From Weissella paramesenteroides ATCC 33313 (GTDB lineage Bacteria; Bacillota; Bacilli; Lactobacillales; Lactobacillaceae): a DNA stretch of 64,000 bases. Under the pieces are notes generated by a model. That model was not told the origin of the DNA. It did no database searches and was given only the letters and a program-made list of their open reading frames with translations. Within the stretch, counting starts at the first letter, position 1. Each line of letters begins with the position of its first letter. Positions 8,565 through 17,818 of the stretch are shown piece after piece. The stretch covers positions 124,001 to 188,000 of the forward strand of contig NZ_GG697129.1 of the NCBI RefSeq assembly GCF_000160575.1. Direction: 5' to 3'. A program made the position numbers and the translations under genes.

Positions 8565-10253
8565 TTATTCTGCGTCATCAATTAATTGTGACATCAATTC
8601 ATAATTATGTGAGTAATCTACTGGAATCTCAACAACAACTGGTCCTTCAGTTGCAAATGCTTCATCCAACACGGCATCCAATTGATCAGGTGTATCTACA
8701 CGCAATCCTTTAGCCCCAGCTGATTCAGCAAATTTAACAATATCGATATCAGAGAACTTGACACCAGCTGATTCACCACCGTATTTCACTTCTTCTTGGA
8801 ATTTAACCATATCATAGTGATAATTATCTTGCCAAACGATATGAACTGTATTTAGCTTCAATTGAACAGCTGTGGCCAATTCCATTCCTGAGAAGAAGAA
8901 ACCACCATCACCAGATACAGAAACTGACTTAGCATTTGGACGAACCATTGCAGCAGCCATAGCCCATGGTAATCCAACACCTAAGGTTTGCATACCATTT
9001 GAAATCAAGAAGTGACGAGGAACGTATGACTTAAAGTGACGTCCTAACCACAAATAGTGTGAACCAATATCTGATGATAAGGTCATTTCATCTGTCATGT
9101 GCGCTTGCAATGACTTAATAATACTCAATGGGTGATTCAAATCTGGTTGAGCAGGTGTATAAGTTGGTTCTGCTGCTGCACGTAAATCAGCCTTTAATGC
9201 TGCCAACGTATCTTGAGACTTTGCAGGCAATTCATAACCCTTAATTTGCTCTTTCAAAGCACTTAATGTGTCTGCCAATGTACCAACCAATTGGCGTTCA
9301 GGCGTAAAGTGGTTATCAATTTGAACGGCTTGTGTGTCAATCGCTGCAATCCGTAGGTTAGCATTCTTGTTCCAGTTACGTGGTTCATATTCAATGGCAT
9401 CATATCCAACTGTAATAACCAAATCAGATTGTGCCAATAAACGGTCACCAACCTGATTACGGAAGAACCCAATACGACCAAAGAATGTCTGCTCTTCTAA
9501 TTCACGAGAGATGACACCAGCACCTTGGTATGTTTCCACAACTGGCAAAGTTGTTTGTTCTAGCAATGCATGCAATGCGTCAGTTGTTGCATCATCTGAT
9601 CCGCGAGCACCAACTAACAAAACTGGTAACTCCGCAGTCTTAACTTGCTCAGCTAACCAAGCAATGTCATCAGTAGCTGCCGCACCAAATGTCGCTGGCT
9701 TAACAGCAGGTAATGCATCAATAGTAACTTCAGCTTCATCAACATCTTGTGGCAATGAAACGAAGGCTGCCCCTGGTTTAGGACCATTTGCAGCAGCGAA
9801 GGCATTAGAAATGATTTCTGAAATATTATTTGGATCTTGAATTTCAACTGAGTAATTTGTAATTGGCGCAAATAAAGTTGCTGAAGGCGTACTTTGATGC
9901 GTTAATCGATACAAATCCTTACGCTGTACTTGACCACCAATCGCCAATACAGGATCATTTTCAGCAGTTGCTGTCATCAATCCAGAAGCCAAGTTACCCA
10001 CACCTGGACCTGAAGTAACAGCAACGACACCGGTCTTACCAGTGATACGTGAAAATGCTTGTGCCATGAACACAGCATTTTGCTCATGACGAGTAACAAT
10101 CAACTTAGGTGCTTTGCTCCCCTCTGCTGGATGATCCAGTTTTTCAAACAAACGATCAATCTTAGCCCCAGGAATTCCAAACACCAAGTCAACGCCATGG
10201 TTGTTTAAACTGTCGACAACTAAATCGGCACCGGTTTTCTTCTCTTCAGACAT
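8565..10253 (-). CDS. alsS: Catabolic acetolactate synthase
   Basis: Thiamine-diphosphate enzyme joining two pyruvates into alpha-acetolactate. The 562-residue protein has the PYR domain with catalytic Glu (TRHEQNAVFMAQAF), a middle domain, and the PP domain carrying the metal/ThDP motif GDGGFFFSGMELATA and the later NYHYDMVKFQ. It looks like the FAD-independent AlsS/BudB type: next to alsD and without a small regulatory subunit gene. RBS AAAGAGG is upstream. A weak cre-like site (10396-10409) and a small hairpin/T-run (about 10325-10352) lie in the leader. Confidence 0.95.
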   Translation of the reverse strand: MSEEKKTGADLVVDSLNNHGVDLVFGIPGAKIDRLFEKLDHPAEGSKAPKLIVTRHEQNAVFMAQAFSRITGKTGVVAVTSGPGVGNLASGLMTATAENDPVLAIGGQVQRKDLYRLTHQSTPSATLFAPITNYSVEIQDPNNISEIISNAFAAANGPKPGAAFVSLPQDVDEAEVTIDALPAVKPATFGAAATDDIAWLAEQVKTAELPVLLVGARGSDDATTDALHALLEQTTLPVVETYQGAGVISRELEEQTFFGRIGFFRNQVGDRLLAQSDLVITVGYDAIEYEPRNWNKNANLRIAAIDTQAVQIDNHFTPERQLVGTLADTLSALKEQIKGYELPAKSQDTLAALKADLRAAAEPTYTPAQPDLNHPLSIIKSLQAHMTDEMTLSSDIGSHYLWLGRHFKSYVPRHFLISNGMQTLGVGLPWAMAAAMVRPNAKSVSVSGDGGFFFSGMELATAVQLKLNTVHIVWQDNYHYDMVKFQEEVKYGGESAGVKFSDIDIVKFAESAGAKGLRVDTPDQLDAVLDEAFATEGPVVVEIPVDYSHNYELMSQLIDDAE

Positions 10254-10499
10254 GTACTCTACCTCTTTAAATATATTGCAATAAGCATCAATGGTTACAT
10301 TGTAGCGCGTTCTTAACGTATTTAGTAGTAAAAAACCCGCACCAATTCAGCAGGAATATTAGTTCATATTTTCACAATCCTTACGGTATATGACAATATA
10401 ACGCTTACACACTTAACGATATTTTATTTAAATTTTTTCAACATGCAAAAAAGCGTTAGACATTTTAAAAAAATGACTAACGCTTTCCGCATCTGTAAA
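10254..10499. other. alsS upstream region
   Basis: Contains a TACAAT -10-like hexamer about 50 bp before alsS, a CCTGC/GCGGG mini-hairpin followed by six T on the minus strand, a cre-like 14-mer at 10396-10409 (TGTAAGCG core on the minus strand, two mismatches at the far end), and the tRNA terminator. No coding frame seen. Confidence 0.45.
10447..10486 (-). terminator. Terminator of tRNA-Gln
   Basis: Arms AAAGCGTTAG and CTAACGCTTT, extended by further A/T pairs, form a long stem with a T tract on the minus strand, starting 13 bases after the tRNA 3' end. Confidence 0.88.
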
Positions 10500-10571
10500 C
10501 TGGGCATACTGGATTCGAACCAGTGCATGATGGCACCAGAAACCATTGCCTTACCGCTTGGCTAATGCCCA
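10500..10571 (-). tRNA. tRNA-Gln (anticodon CUG)
   Basis: The minus strand gives a 72-nt cloverleaf. The 7-bp acceptor stem is TGGGCAT/ATGCCCA. The D arm is AGCCAAGCGGTAAGGC, the T arm CTGGTTCGAATCCAG. The anticodon arm is ATGGT-TTCTGGT-GCCAT, with loop positions 34-36 reading CTG. The discriminator base is G, typical of glutamine tRNAs, and CCA is not encoded. It reads CAG codons; a UUG-anticodon isoacceptor is presumably elsewhere. Confidence 0.93.
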
Positions 10572-10676
10572 AAAACAACTATTCCATCATACAACATACC
10601 CTAAACAAATACAAGCCCAATAATATGAAAAAGTATTTTTTAAAACACAAATCAAAAATGTTTTCAAAAACTACTG

Positions 10677-11120
10677 TCAATAGTGTTGCATTATATTTTT
10701 TGTCAGTGCTTTTTCATCAAATTTAATCATATATTTGAGTATTTCTGTTGCTCGCTCTTCACCTAGTGAAATTAACCAACTATCAAAACGACATTCAATA
10801 CGGTCTGTTAGCTCCCGCTCGACTTCTTGCCCACGTTTCGTTAAATGCAATAGCATTCGGCGACGGTCAGTCACATCTGCTTCCTGCCAAATATATTGTT
10901 TTCGCAACAACATTCGAATTTGTCGTGAAACTGCGGCCCGTGTAACTTGACGCTTTGCCACAATATCGGTCAACGTTAATCCATCATGCTGCGCAATACC
11001 TTGCATAATTAAATATTGTTCAAAGGACAAATCATACTGTGCAGCCGGAACCGCTACCATTTCATTTAAGTATTTTATAGTTGATAAATAAGCATTAATG
11101 TATTTTGCTACTAAAGGCAT
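10677..11120 (-). CDS. MarR-family transcriptional regulator
   Basis: A 147-residue winged-helix repressor-type protein. The recognition helix is in LTDIVAKRQVTRAAVSRQIRML (about residues 50-72), and the wing has the MarR signature DVTDRRRMLLHLTKRGQE (about 83-100). N- and C-terminal helices would form the dimer interface. It stands alone between tRNA-Gln and a universal stress protein gene. A perfect 10-bp inverted repeat flanks its promoter region and may be its own operator. The ligand and targets are unknown. RBS GGAGAAG is upstream. Confidence 0.9.
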   Translation of the reverse strand: MPLVAKYINAYLSTIKYLNEMVAVPAAQYDLSFEQYLIMQGIAQHDGLTLTDIVAKRQVTRAAVSRQIRMLLRKQYIWQEADVTDRRRMLLHLTKRGQEVERELTDRIECRFDSWLISLGEERATEILKYMIKFDEKALTKNIMQHY

Positions 11121-11132
11121 TTTTCTTCTCCA

Positions 11133-11185
11133 AAAGAGTATTTTCGTACTATAAGTTATATTTTATAAAATAAGCAATACTCTTT
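11133..11185. promoter_or_regulatory. Inverted repeat around the MarR gene promoter
   Basis: AAAGAGTATT (11133-11142) and AATACTCTTT (11176-11185) are perfect inverted copies 33 bp apart, enclosing an AT-rich stretch that would hold the minus-strand promoter. A plausible autoregulatory operator pair; binding is inferred. Confidence 0.45.
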
Positions 11186-11199
11186 CAGACTAATTTTTT

Positions 11200-11235
11200 T
11201 AAAAAAAGAGATTAGCACGCGAATTGCCAATCTCT
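11200..11235 (-). terminator. Terminator of the universal stress protein gene
   Basis: AGAGATT and AATCTCT arms, extended by three inner pairs and a G-T wobble, followed on the minus strand by seven T residues. Confidence 0.85.
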
Positions 11236-11253
11236 AATGAATTTATTTTATTA

Positions 11254-11691
11254 TTAGCGAACAATCATGACCGTTACTGGTGCATTATTTGCCACGTAAC
11301 TTGATTGCGAACCAAAATACTTTTCAGTACCTTGCTGTGAATGAGAACCAATCACAACCATATCTGGTTTAACTGCTGGAATAACATCCTTTACAATGAC
11401 TTCCCCCGGCTTACCTTCAGCAATACGTGTGTCCACATCAGTCACACCGTTTTCAAGTGCCATTTCACGATACCGCTTTAAAGCACGTTGCACATCATCT
11501 TCAGCTGCCGTCGTACTCTCTTTTGAGAAAAAGTCAAAAACATTTAATTGACCCTTTTCAAAAATAGAAATAATCGTTAACTTTGCATTGTCCTCTCTTG
11601 CTTGATGAATACCGTTAACTAAGGCCATTTGGCCAAGATTTGAATCATCAACAGCTACAAGAATATGTTTGAATTGTTTTCCTAATGCCAT
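11254..11691 (-). CDS. Universal stress protein (UspA family)
   Basis: A 145-residue single-domain USP, a cytoplasmic ATP-binding stress protein acting as a dimer. The N-terminal strand ILVAVDDSNLGQ and the C-terminal nucleotide loop GSHSQQGTEKYFGSQS (G-X2-G-X9-G-S type pattern) mark it as the ATP-binding UspFG/MJ0577-like branch. RBS AGGAG precedes the start. It has its own terminator. Which stress induces it cannot be read. Confidence 0.92.
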   Translation of the reverse strand: MALGKQFKHILVAVDDSNLGQMALVNGIHQAREDNAKLTIISIFEKGQLNVFDFFSKESTTAAEDDVQRALKRYREMALENGVTDVDTRIAEGKPGEVIVKDVIPAVKPDMVVIGSHSQQGTEKYFGSQSSYVANNAPVTVMIVR

Positions 11692-11727
11692 CTATACACT
11701 CCTATTCATATATGATCGTCAAAACAA

Positions 11728-11871
11728 TCAAGCATATTGACTGTTTTGACGTTTACCGATAAATTCCCCGATCATCAGCCTGTTTAATCCACCCAAATTC
11801 TTAGCTAGTAAAACCGCCAAACTTGGACCATCACTTTGCTGCAACGGATCCTCTACTGAAAATAACACCAT
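11728..11871 (-). CDS. Possible 47-residue small protein
   Basis: ATG at 11871 opens a 47-codon frame (start MVLFSVEDPL, end FIGKRQNSQYA) with AAGGAGG 11 bases upstream, slightly far. The second half has LNRLMIGEFIGKR, which resembles motif 1 of Sec7 domains (LNKxxIGEFLG), but the chain is too short for a Sec7 fold and the likeness may be chance. It is not recognised. It lies between a universal stress gene and rpmF in otherwise non-coding DNA. Confidence 0.35.
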   Translation of the reverse strand: MVLFSVEDPLQQSDGPSLAVLLAKNLGGLNRLMIGEFIGKRQNSQYA

Positions 11872-11988
11872 CAGTAAATATGCCTCCTTGTTTTTTGGTA
11901 CACCTAATTATCTATCTAGCCTCATAAAAAGTAAAGTTATTATCAGTCTTTTATTTCATGGATAATCCTTATACAAAAAGGGTATGGC

Positions 11989-12017
11989 TTGACAAACAGC
12001 TAAAAATAATGTAATTT
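11989..12017 (+). promoter_or_regulatory. rpmF promoter
   Basis: TTGACA, 17-bp spacer, TAATTT, about 75 bp upstream of the rpmF start. Confidence 0.75.
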
Positions 12018-12045
12018 AGAACAGTTGAAAAAATTAGATTATTAC

Positions 12046-12082
12046 ACACTGCCTTCTTTCTAACACGGCGGTGTAAGGGAGG
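12046..12082 (+). promoter_or_regulatory. Leader hairpin abutting the rpmF ribosome binding site
   Basis: ACACTGCC (12046-12053) pairs with GGCGGTGT (12067-12074), 8 bp with one G-U, 13-base loop. The Shine-Dalgarno AAGGGAGG begins at the next base. This layout would suit translational autocontrol by a ribosomal protein; function is inferred. Confidence 0.45.
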
Positions 12083-12090
12083 ATATAACT

Positions 12091-12264
12091 ATGGCAGTTC
12101 CTGCACGTAAAGTTTCAAAGCACGCAAAGCGCACTCGTCGCGGCGGTCAAGGCGGATTAAAGACGCCAGCTATTCACATGAACGAAAATGGTGTTTACGT
12201 ACGTAACCACCACGTTGCTGCTGATGGCACTTACAATGGTAAGCAAGTTGTTTCACCTAAGTAA
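12091..12264 (+). CDS. rpmF: 50S ribosomal protein L32, cysteine-free form
   Basis: A 57-residue ribosomal protein starting MAVPARKVSKHAKRTRR, the typical basic N-terminus of L32. The usual zinc ribbon (two CxxC pairs) is absent: there are no cysteines at all, so this is the zinc-independent form seen in many lactobacilli. AAGGGAGG lies eight bases before ATG. It is not followed by another gene; a hairpin and T run end the transcript. The common partner yceD is not upstream. Confidence 0.95.
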   Translation: MAVPARKVSKHAKRTRRGGQGGLKTPAIHMNENGVYVRNHHVAADGTYNGKQVVSPK

Positions 12265-12313
12265 GCTCATTTATTAATCTATTTTAAAATAGATAAAAAT
12301 AAACGATTATTAA

Positions 12314-12349
12314 GACAGAGAATGGTTCTAACCATTCCCTGTTTTTTTA
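12314..12349 (+). terminator. rpmF terminator
   Basis: ACAG-GAATGGTT and AACCATTC-CTGT arms with small mismatches, then seven T residues. Confidence 0.85.
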
Positions 12350-12493
12350 TTTTACCCACTTTTAAGACCTTTCTTCAACTTACTGTAAATAATACCACCC
12401 TACCGTCATTAACGCTTAAATCACGCCTTTAATACCTCTCACAAAGATTATAAACTGCGTGTCATCGAAACTTCAGACTTTTAGCTCTATTAT

Positions 12494-12529
12494 ATAAAAA
12501 ACACACGCTAATAATTATTAGCATGTGTT
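12494..12529 (-). terminator. Terminator palindrome after the EIIC gene
   Basis: A 30-bp near-perfect palindrome (arms AACACACGCTAATAA and TTATTAGCATGTGTT) followed on the minus strand by a T tract. It sits 15 bp after the stop codon. Confidence 0.85.
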
Positions 12530-12544
12530 TACTTGATTATCATA

Positions 12545-13702
12545 TTAAATTTCTTGCTTAAAGTCTTCTGGCTTGTATAACTTAAATACCTTGGTAAATA
12601 ACAAGTCAACAACAATTCCAGCGATGATTGGCACGATTGCCCAAACCAAGATAGCTGGGATAACACCAATTGTATTCGTTTGGAATGCTTTATCGGCAAC
12701 GTCACGGACAACAGACTGAATTGGTGAAACAAATCCGATCCAACCAAATCCGGCTGACGTTGGTGTTCCTTGAACATTCAAGAAACTAATTGGCAATGCT
12801 GAAATTGCAGCAGCAACCATAAATGAGAATAACATAACTGGCTTCTTAAATACTGAAGGCATCATTCCCTTCATGGCACCTAAGAAAATGGCAACAGTTG
12901 TTCCAACTTTGTTAACACGAATTGAGTTAACTAATAGCACAACAGTTGTTGCAACGATACCGACACCAGCGGCTGCAGAACCTAATCCTGACAATGTAAT
13001 TGCTAAAGCAATACCAACTGTTGAAACAGGTGTAACAATAATAACCGCGAAAGCCATCGCAATAATAATTGTCATTGGTAATGGTTGCAAATCAGTTGCT
13101 AATTGCACCATCTTACCAATCCAAGTAGTTACCTCACCAACATAAGGTGCGATTTCCTTACCAATTAAGCCAACGCCACCACCGACAACAATAGGGCTTA
13201 AGATAATAGCTAATGAACCAAATCCTCCTAGATATTTAGCAATTAGCCAAATAACAAGAACTCCGATTGCCGCAACGATCATTGCGTTGATAACATCTCC
13301 AGCTCCAGCTGCCATATATACTGTACTTGGAGATGTAGTAGTGACACCAGTTATCGGATTCTTAAATCCTGCTGGCACTGAAGCCCACTTGATTGATCCG
13401 CAGGCAACGCCAACAGCAATTGCCATAACACCAACGTCTAGTGACTTCATGTTAAATTGCATGGCAATTGCCAAACCAATCAACATTGGAATAAGTGATG
13501 AGAATAACGTCAAAATCGCACTCAGGTCAACAGCCCAACCCATTCCACTTTGTACAAACGGACGAATAACGTACTTCAAAACAGCTGATGGCAAAACACC
13601 AATCAAAATACCTTGAGCAGAACCAGACAACACCTTAAAGAAAAAATCTTTAAACTTTAGTTCGTACGAACCGTCAAAAACTGCACTAGCCATAATATTC
13701 AA
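12545..13702 (-). CDS. PTS_EIIC_2-type membrane permease
   Basis: A 382-385-residue integral membrane protein with about eight to ten hydrophobic helices, rich in Gly/Ala/Val, resembling the PTS_EIIC_2 family of putative PTS IIC permeases. I see no EIIA or EIIB domain and no PTS partner gene beside it, so substrate and phosphoryl donor are unknown. The start is unclear: TTG at 13702 lies 3 bases from AAAGG, and ATG at 13693 lies 12 bases from it. It lies downstream of ldhD on the same strand (gap about 77 bp) and ends at a strong palindrome. Confidence 0.75.
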   Translation of the reverse strand: MNIMASAVFDGSYELKFKDFFFKVLSGSAQGILIGVLPSAVLKYVIRPFVQSGMGWAVDLSAILTLFSSLIPMLIGLAIAMQFNMKSLDVGVMAIAVGVACGSIKWASVPAGFKNPITGVTTTSPSTVYMAAGAGDVINAMIVAAIGVLVIWLIAKYLGGFGSLAIILSPIVVGGGVGLIGKEIAPYVGEVTTWIGKMVQLATDLQPLPMTIIIAMAFAVIIVTPVSTVGIALAITLSGLGSAAAGVGIVATTVVLLVNSIRVNKVGTTVAIFLGAMKGMMPSVFKKPVMLFSFMVAAAISALPISFLNVQGTPTSAGFGWIGFVSPIQSVVRDVADKAFQTNTIGVIPAILVWAIVPIIAGIVVDLLFTKVFKLYKPEDFKQEI

Positions 13703-13779
13703 TTACCTTTCTAATGTGACTATGCCACATACCCACTCACAGTAACAAAATCCCACAATCATTACTGTAAAACTAATGA

Positions 13780-14799
<1,020 letters not shown>

Positions 14800-14824
14800 T
14801 TAACACTCTTAATTATAAATACAT

Positions 14825-14841
14825 TTGTGAAATATTCAACA
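14825..14841. promoter_or_regulatory. Possible Rex operator
   Basis: TTGTGAAATATTCAACA resembles the redox-regulator site TTGTGAA-N4-TTCACAA but is one base short and has CA/AC swapped in the right arm. It lies about 50 bp before ldhD. Confidence 0.3.
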
Positions 14842-14927
14842 TAATAAACACAAAATCTTCAAATTTGGCGTTTCAATATGGGACAAATCACTTTATTTCT
14901 AGTTAAACTATAATATATATTTTTAAT

Positions 14928-14941
14928 TTAAAGCGCTTACA
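14928..14941 (+). promoter_or_regulatory. cre site (CcpA) upstream of ldhD
   Basis: TTAAAGCGCTTACA matches the cre consensus TGWAANCGNTNWCA at 13 of 14 positions. It is far upstream of the -35 region expected for ldhD, a position at which CcpA can activate. Confidence 0.65.
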
Positions 14942-15038
14942 CAATGTGCACAGGTTCACAATAAGGAAGTATTAACTTTTGATATCAAAGCACTTCCCAA
15001 TTACAATAATACGGTGTAAATGACTGTTCTGTCAACAA

Positions 15039-15052
15039 AGAAAGCGCTTACT
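15039..15052 (+). promoter_or_regulatory. Second cre site upstream of ldhD
   Basis: AGAAAGCGCTTACT, with the palindromic AAGCGCTT core, about 110 bp from the first site. Confidence 0.6.
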
Positions 15053-15063
15053 TAAACTTTGTG

Positions 15064-15110
15064 AAAAAAGAGGGCCTAACCCTTTTAAAAAACAGGGTAA
15101 AAGTCCTCTT
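15064..15110 (-). terminator. clpP terminator
   Basis: AGAGG/CCTCT outer and ACCC/GGGT inner pairs, with TTTTTT on the minus strand after the stem. Confidence 0.7.
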
Positions 15111-15146
15111 TGTCAACATTAAATTTTATTTCAAGAGCAAAATTTT

Positions 15147-15740
15147 CTATGCTTTATCCTTAGCACTAGTCATAATTTTGTCAATCAAACCATATTCAAG
15201 TGACTCTTCAGCATCCAACCAGTGATCACGCTCAGTATCTTTTTCAACTTCTTCAAATGGCTTACCAGTATTATCTGCCAAAATTTGATTCAACTTCTTA
15301 CGCGTCTTCAAAATTTCTTCAGCGGCAATGGCAATCTCAGTTTGTTGTCCTTGTGCACCACCTGATGGTTGGTGAATCATAAACTGTGAGTTAGGCAAGA
15401 TAAAGCGCTTGCCTTTAGCTCCTGAAGAAGCTAGTACAGAAGCCATTGATGCTGCTAATCCAATCGTAATTGTTTGCACATCGGCACTAATGAAATTCAT
15501 GGTATCGTAAATTGCCATACCGGCGTTAACTTCCCCACCTGGAGAGTTAATATACATATAAATGTCCTTATCTGGATCTTGGGCATCTAAGAATAACAAC
15601 TGTGCAATAATTGCCGTTGCCATTTGTGATTCAATTTCACCATTAACCATGATAATACGGTCAATTAACAAACGTGAAAAAATATCATAAGAACGCTCAC
15701 CATGTGATGATTGCTCAATAACATATGGAATTGGTGTCAT
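15147..15740 (-). CDS. clpP: ATP-dependent Clp protease proteolytic subunit
   Basis: Serine peptidase that forms the tetradecameric chamber used with Clp ATPases such as ClpE in this window. It is 197 residues, the usual length. The triad is visible: Ser in [14 protein letters not shown] (about 97), His in FMIHQPSGG (about 122) and Asp in the [13 protein letters not shown] region (about 172). The start [10 protein letters not shown] is typical, with AGGAGG upstream. A CtsR operator overlaps the promoter region. Confidence 0.98.
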   Translation of the reverse strand: MTPIPYVIEQSSHGERSYDIFSRLLIDRIIMVNGEIESQMATAIIAQLLFLDAQDPDKDIYMYINSPGGEVNAGMAIYDTMNFISADVQTITIGLAASMASVLASSGAKGKRFILPNSQFMIHQPSGGAQGQQTEIAIAAEEILKTRKKLNQILADNTGKPFEEVEKDTERDHWLDAEESLEYGLIDKIMTSAKDKA

Positions 15741-15794
15741 TTTTTATTTCCTCCTAGTGTTCAAACTCAAGAACATAATATCATTTTATCATTT

Positions 15795-15811
15795 CGTCAA
15801 GAATGGTCAAA
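15795..15811 (-). promoter_or_regulatory. CtsR operator at the clpP promoter
   Basis: Minus strand TTTGACC-ATT-CTTGACG is a tandem heptad with 3-base gap, 12 of 14 positions matching. TTGACC may also serve as -35 with TAAAAT 16 bp on. Confidence 0.75.
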
Positions 15812-15830
15812 CTTTATTTAACTAATTACA

Positions 15831-16793
15831 CTATCCTCTTTGGATCTCTTTCGGAATTTGTCCAGTATCCCTAATTTCATCAGCCATTTTTGTCAACTTT
15901 CGCAAACGATGATTGACACCTGATTTCGAAATCTCGCCAGACGGGACATATTGTCCAAGTGCAGATAACGGTTCTTCACGGTGAGCCAAACGAACTTCAG
16001 CAATTTCACGTAGCTTTTCAGGCAGACGTCCCAGACCAATTTCCTCATCCAAAAACAAAATGTCATCAATTTGTTTTTGACTTGCATTAACCGTCTTATC
16101 CAAATTTGCATTTTCAGCATTTACTAATCGATTGACGGAATTGCGCATATCACGAATGATACGCACGTCTTCCATACGGAACATCGCATTTGTTGCACCA
16201 ATCACCTTCATCATATCGCCAATCTTTTCTGCTTCTTTTAGATATACGATAAAGCCTGAGCGACGTTCAACCACCTTCGCATTCAAATCAAAACGATTCA
16301 TCAAGTTCGCTAATTGTGTCGCTTGTTCTTCATATAAAGAGTATATTTCCAAATGATAGCGACTAGTTTCTGGATTATTAACGGATCCTGCCGCCAAAAA
16401 AGCGCCCCGTAAATATGAACGGGCTTTACCTTCTGGCTCTAACCATTCATCAGGTACAGTGGGCAATAGTTCAAAATCTTCGAAGATGTGTAAGTCATCA
16501 AGTAATTCACTAACACCTTGCGTAATACGAACAACATACAAATTGTTTTTCTTTAATTTCATTTGACGGCGTACAGATATTTCTGATGGCAAACGATAGA
16601 ATTGCTGCAATAATCCTAATATTCGTCGCGCAGTTGCCGCATTTTCAGTTTGCACATTGAGCGTAAAATGTTGATTTGTTAGTCCCAGCGAACCATTCAT
16701 ACGTAACAAAGCTGACAATTCAGCTTTAGCATTATCTGGATTGCTAATTTCTAAGGTGGTTAATTCTTTTTTAACGTCACTTGCAAATGACAT
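15831..16793 (-). CDS. whiA: DNA-binding protein WhiA
   Basis: A 320-residue protein conserved in Gram-positive bacteria, linked to cell division and chromosome segregation. It has an N-terminal LAGLIDADG-like homing-endonuclease fold without nuclease activity (start [15 protein letters not shown]) and a C-terminal helix-turn-helix ([21 protein letters not shown], about 290). The frame extends to 16814, but GAGGAGG lies eight bases before ATG 16793, matching the family N-terminus. It follows yvcK by 26 bp in the conserved rapZ-yvcK-whiA operon. Confidence 0.96.
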   Translation of the reverse strand: MSFASDVKKELTTLEISNPDNAKAELSALLRMNGSLGLTNQHFTLNVQTENAATARRILGLLQQFYRLPSEISVRRQMKLKKNNLYVVRITQGVSELLDDLHIFEDFELLPTVPDEWLEPEGKARSYLRGAFLAAGSVNNPETSRYHLEIYSLYEEQATQLANLMNRFDLNAKVVERRSGFIVYLKEAEKIGDMMKVIGATNAMFRMEDVRIIRDMRNSVNRLVNAENANLDKTVNASQKQIDDILFLDEEIGLGRLPEKLREIAEVRLAHREEPLSALGQYVPSGEISKSGVNHRLRKLTKMADEIRDTGQIPKEIQRG

Positions 16794-16819
16794 TATCGCC
16801 ACCTCCTCATTCATTTTTT

Positions 16820-17818
16820 CTATTGTTTTTTCACTAATTGCATAATTAATTGTGCGACCGCATCCCCATCATGGAATGCACCATCATCACGCAAGGCTAG
16901 TAAGTCACCCAAAACTGGCTCAGCTCCCAGTGCTTGCACAGCCTCTGGATCTGAATGTACCTGGTATGAAATCTCATTCCAACGTTGCCAATCAATATAA
17001 TCCTCAGGCACTGTGCCAGTATTCATGATCACGGCATCAACAATGCGTTCTCCGACATGCTTATTAATCGCCTCAACATGATCCGCATCCGTAAAATTAT
17101 CTGTCTCACCTTTTTGGGTCATAATATTCGCAATGTACACTACCTTAGCACGCGTTGCTCGTAACGCCTCGGCAACATTCGGTACCATTAAATTAGGCAA
17201 CACGCTAGTAAATAAACTGCCTGGTCCAAGCACCACAATATCAGCCTCTAAAATAGCATTCACAACTTGACTAGGTGATTGTACAGTATGTGCAGCAGAT
17301 GTTTCTTGAGACGTCACCCAAATATGGTCAATCGCCTTATGTGCTGCTGTTATTTCAGCCTCGCCTGCTAGTTTGGTGCCATCCGAAAAAGCAGCATGTA
17401 GTACTAGTGGTTCATTAGCAACTGGATATACATGACCTTGAACTTGCATGATTTTTGTTAATAACTGTATCCCATCAAAAATATCATGTTCTTTTTCAGC
17501 CATTGCCGCAATAATCAAATTTCCTAAGGAGTGATGTGCCAGCATATCATCTTCTGGCTTAAAACGATATTGGAAGATATCAATTAAACTGGCTGGTAAA
17601 TTTGACAATGTCGCAATCACATTCCTAATATCTCCAGGCGGTACCATTTTTAGATAATCACGTAAGGTGCCAGACGAACCACCATCATCAGCAACTGTGA
17701 TAATTGCCGTTAAATCACTATCATATTTTTTCAATCCATTTAAAACAACGGGTTGACCGGAACCACCACCAATCACAACGATTTTAGGGACACGTTTAAC
17801 TGTATATTTTTCTGTCAT
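16820..17818 (-). CDS. yvcK: YvcK/CofD-like gluconeogenesis factor
   Basis: A 332-residue cytoplasmic protein of the CofD/YvcK family, needed for growth on gluconeogenic carbon and for cell-wall morphogenesis in Bacillus and Listeria; it binds UDP-sugars. The signature [19 protein letters not shown] at residues 12-30, [10 protein letters not shown] and PPGDIRN are visible. Its ATG overlaps the last 4 bases of rapZ (ATGA), so the two are translationally coupled. Confidence 0.95.
   Translation of the reverse strand: MTEKYTVKRVPKIVVIGGGSGQPVVLNGLKKYDSDLTAIITVADDGGSSGTLRDYLKMVPPGDIRNVIATLSNLPASLIDIFQYRFKPEDDMLAHHSLGNLIIAAMAEKEHDIFDGIQLLTKIMQVQGHVYPVANEPLVLHAAFSDGTKLAGEAEITAAHKAIDHIWVTSQETSAAHTVQSPSQVVNAILEADIVVLGPGSLFTSVLPNLMVPNVAEALRATRAKVVYIANIMTQKGETDNFTDADHVEAINKHVGERIVDAVIMNTGTVPEDYIDWQRWNEISYQVHSDPEAVQALGAEPVLGDLLALRDDGAFHDGDAVAQLIMQLVKKQ

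Noticed and set aside
9263-9871. Antisense and out-of-frame ORFs inside alsS
   Set aside because: No ribosome site, unlike any family, and fully inside a gene with strong homology patterns.
12529-12777. Second frame in the EIIC gene
   Set aside because: Overlaps the permease in another frame and lacks an SD.
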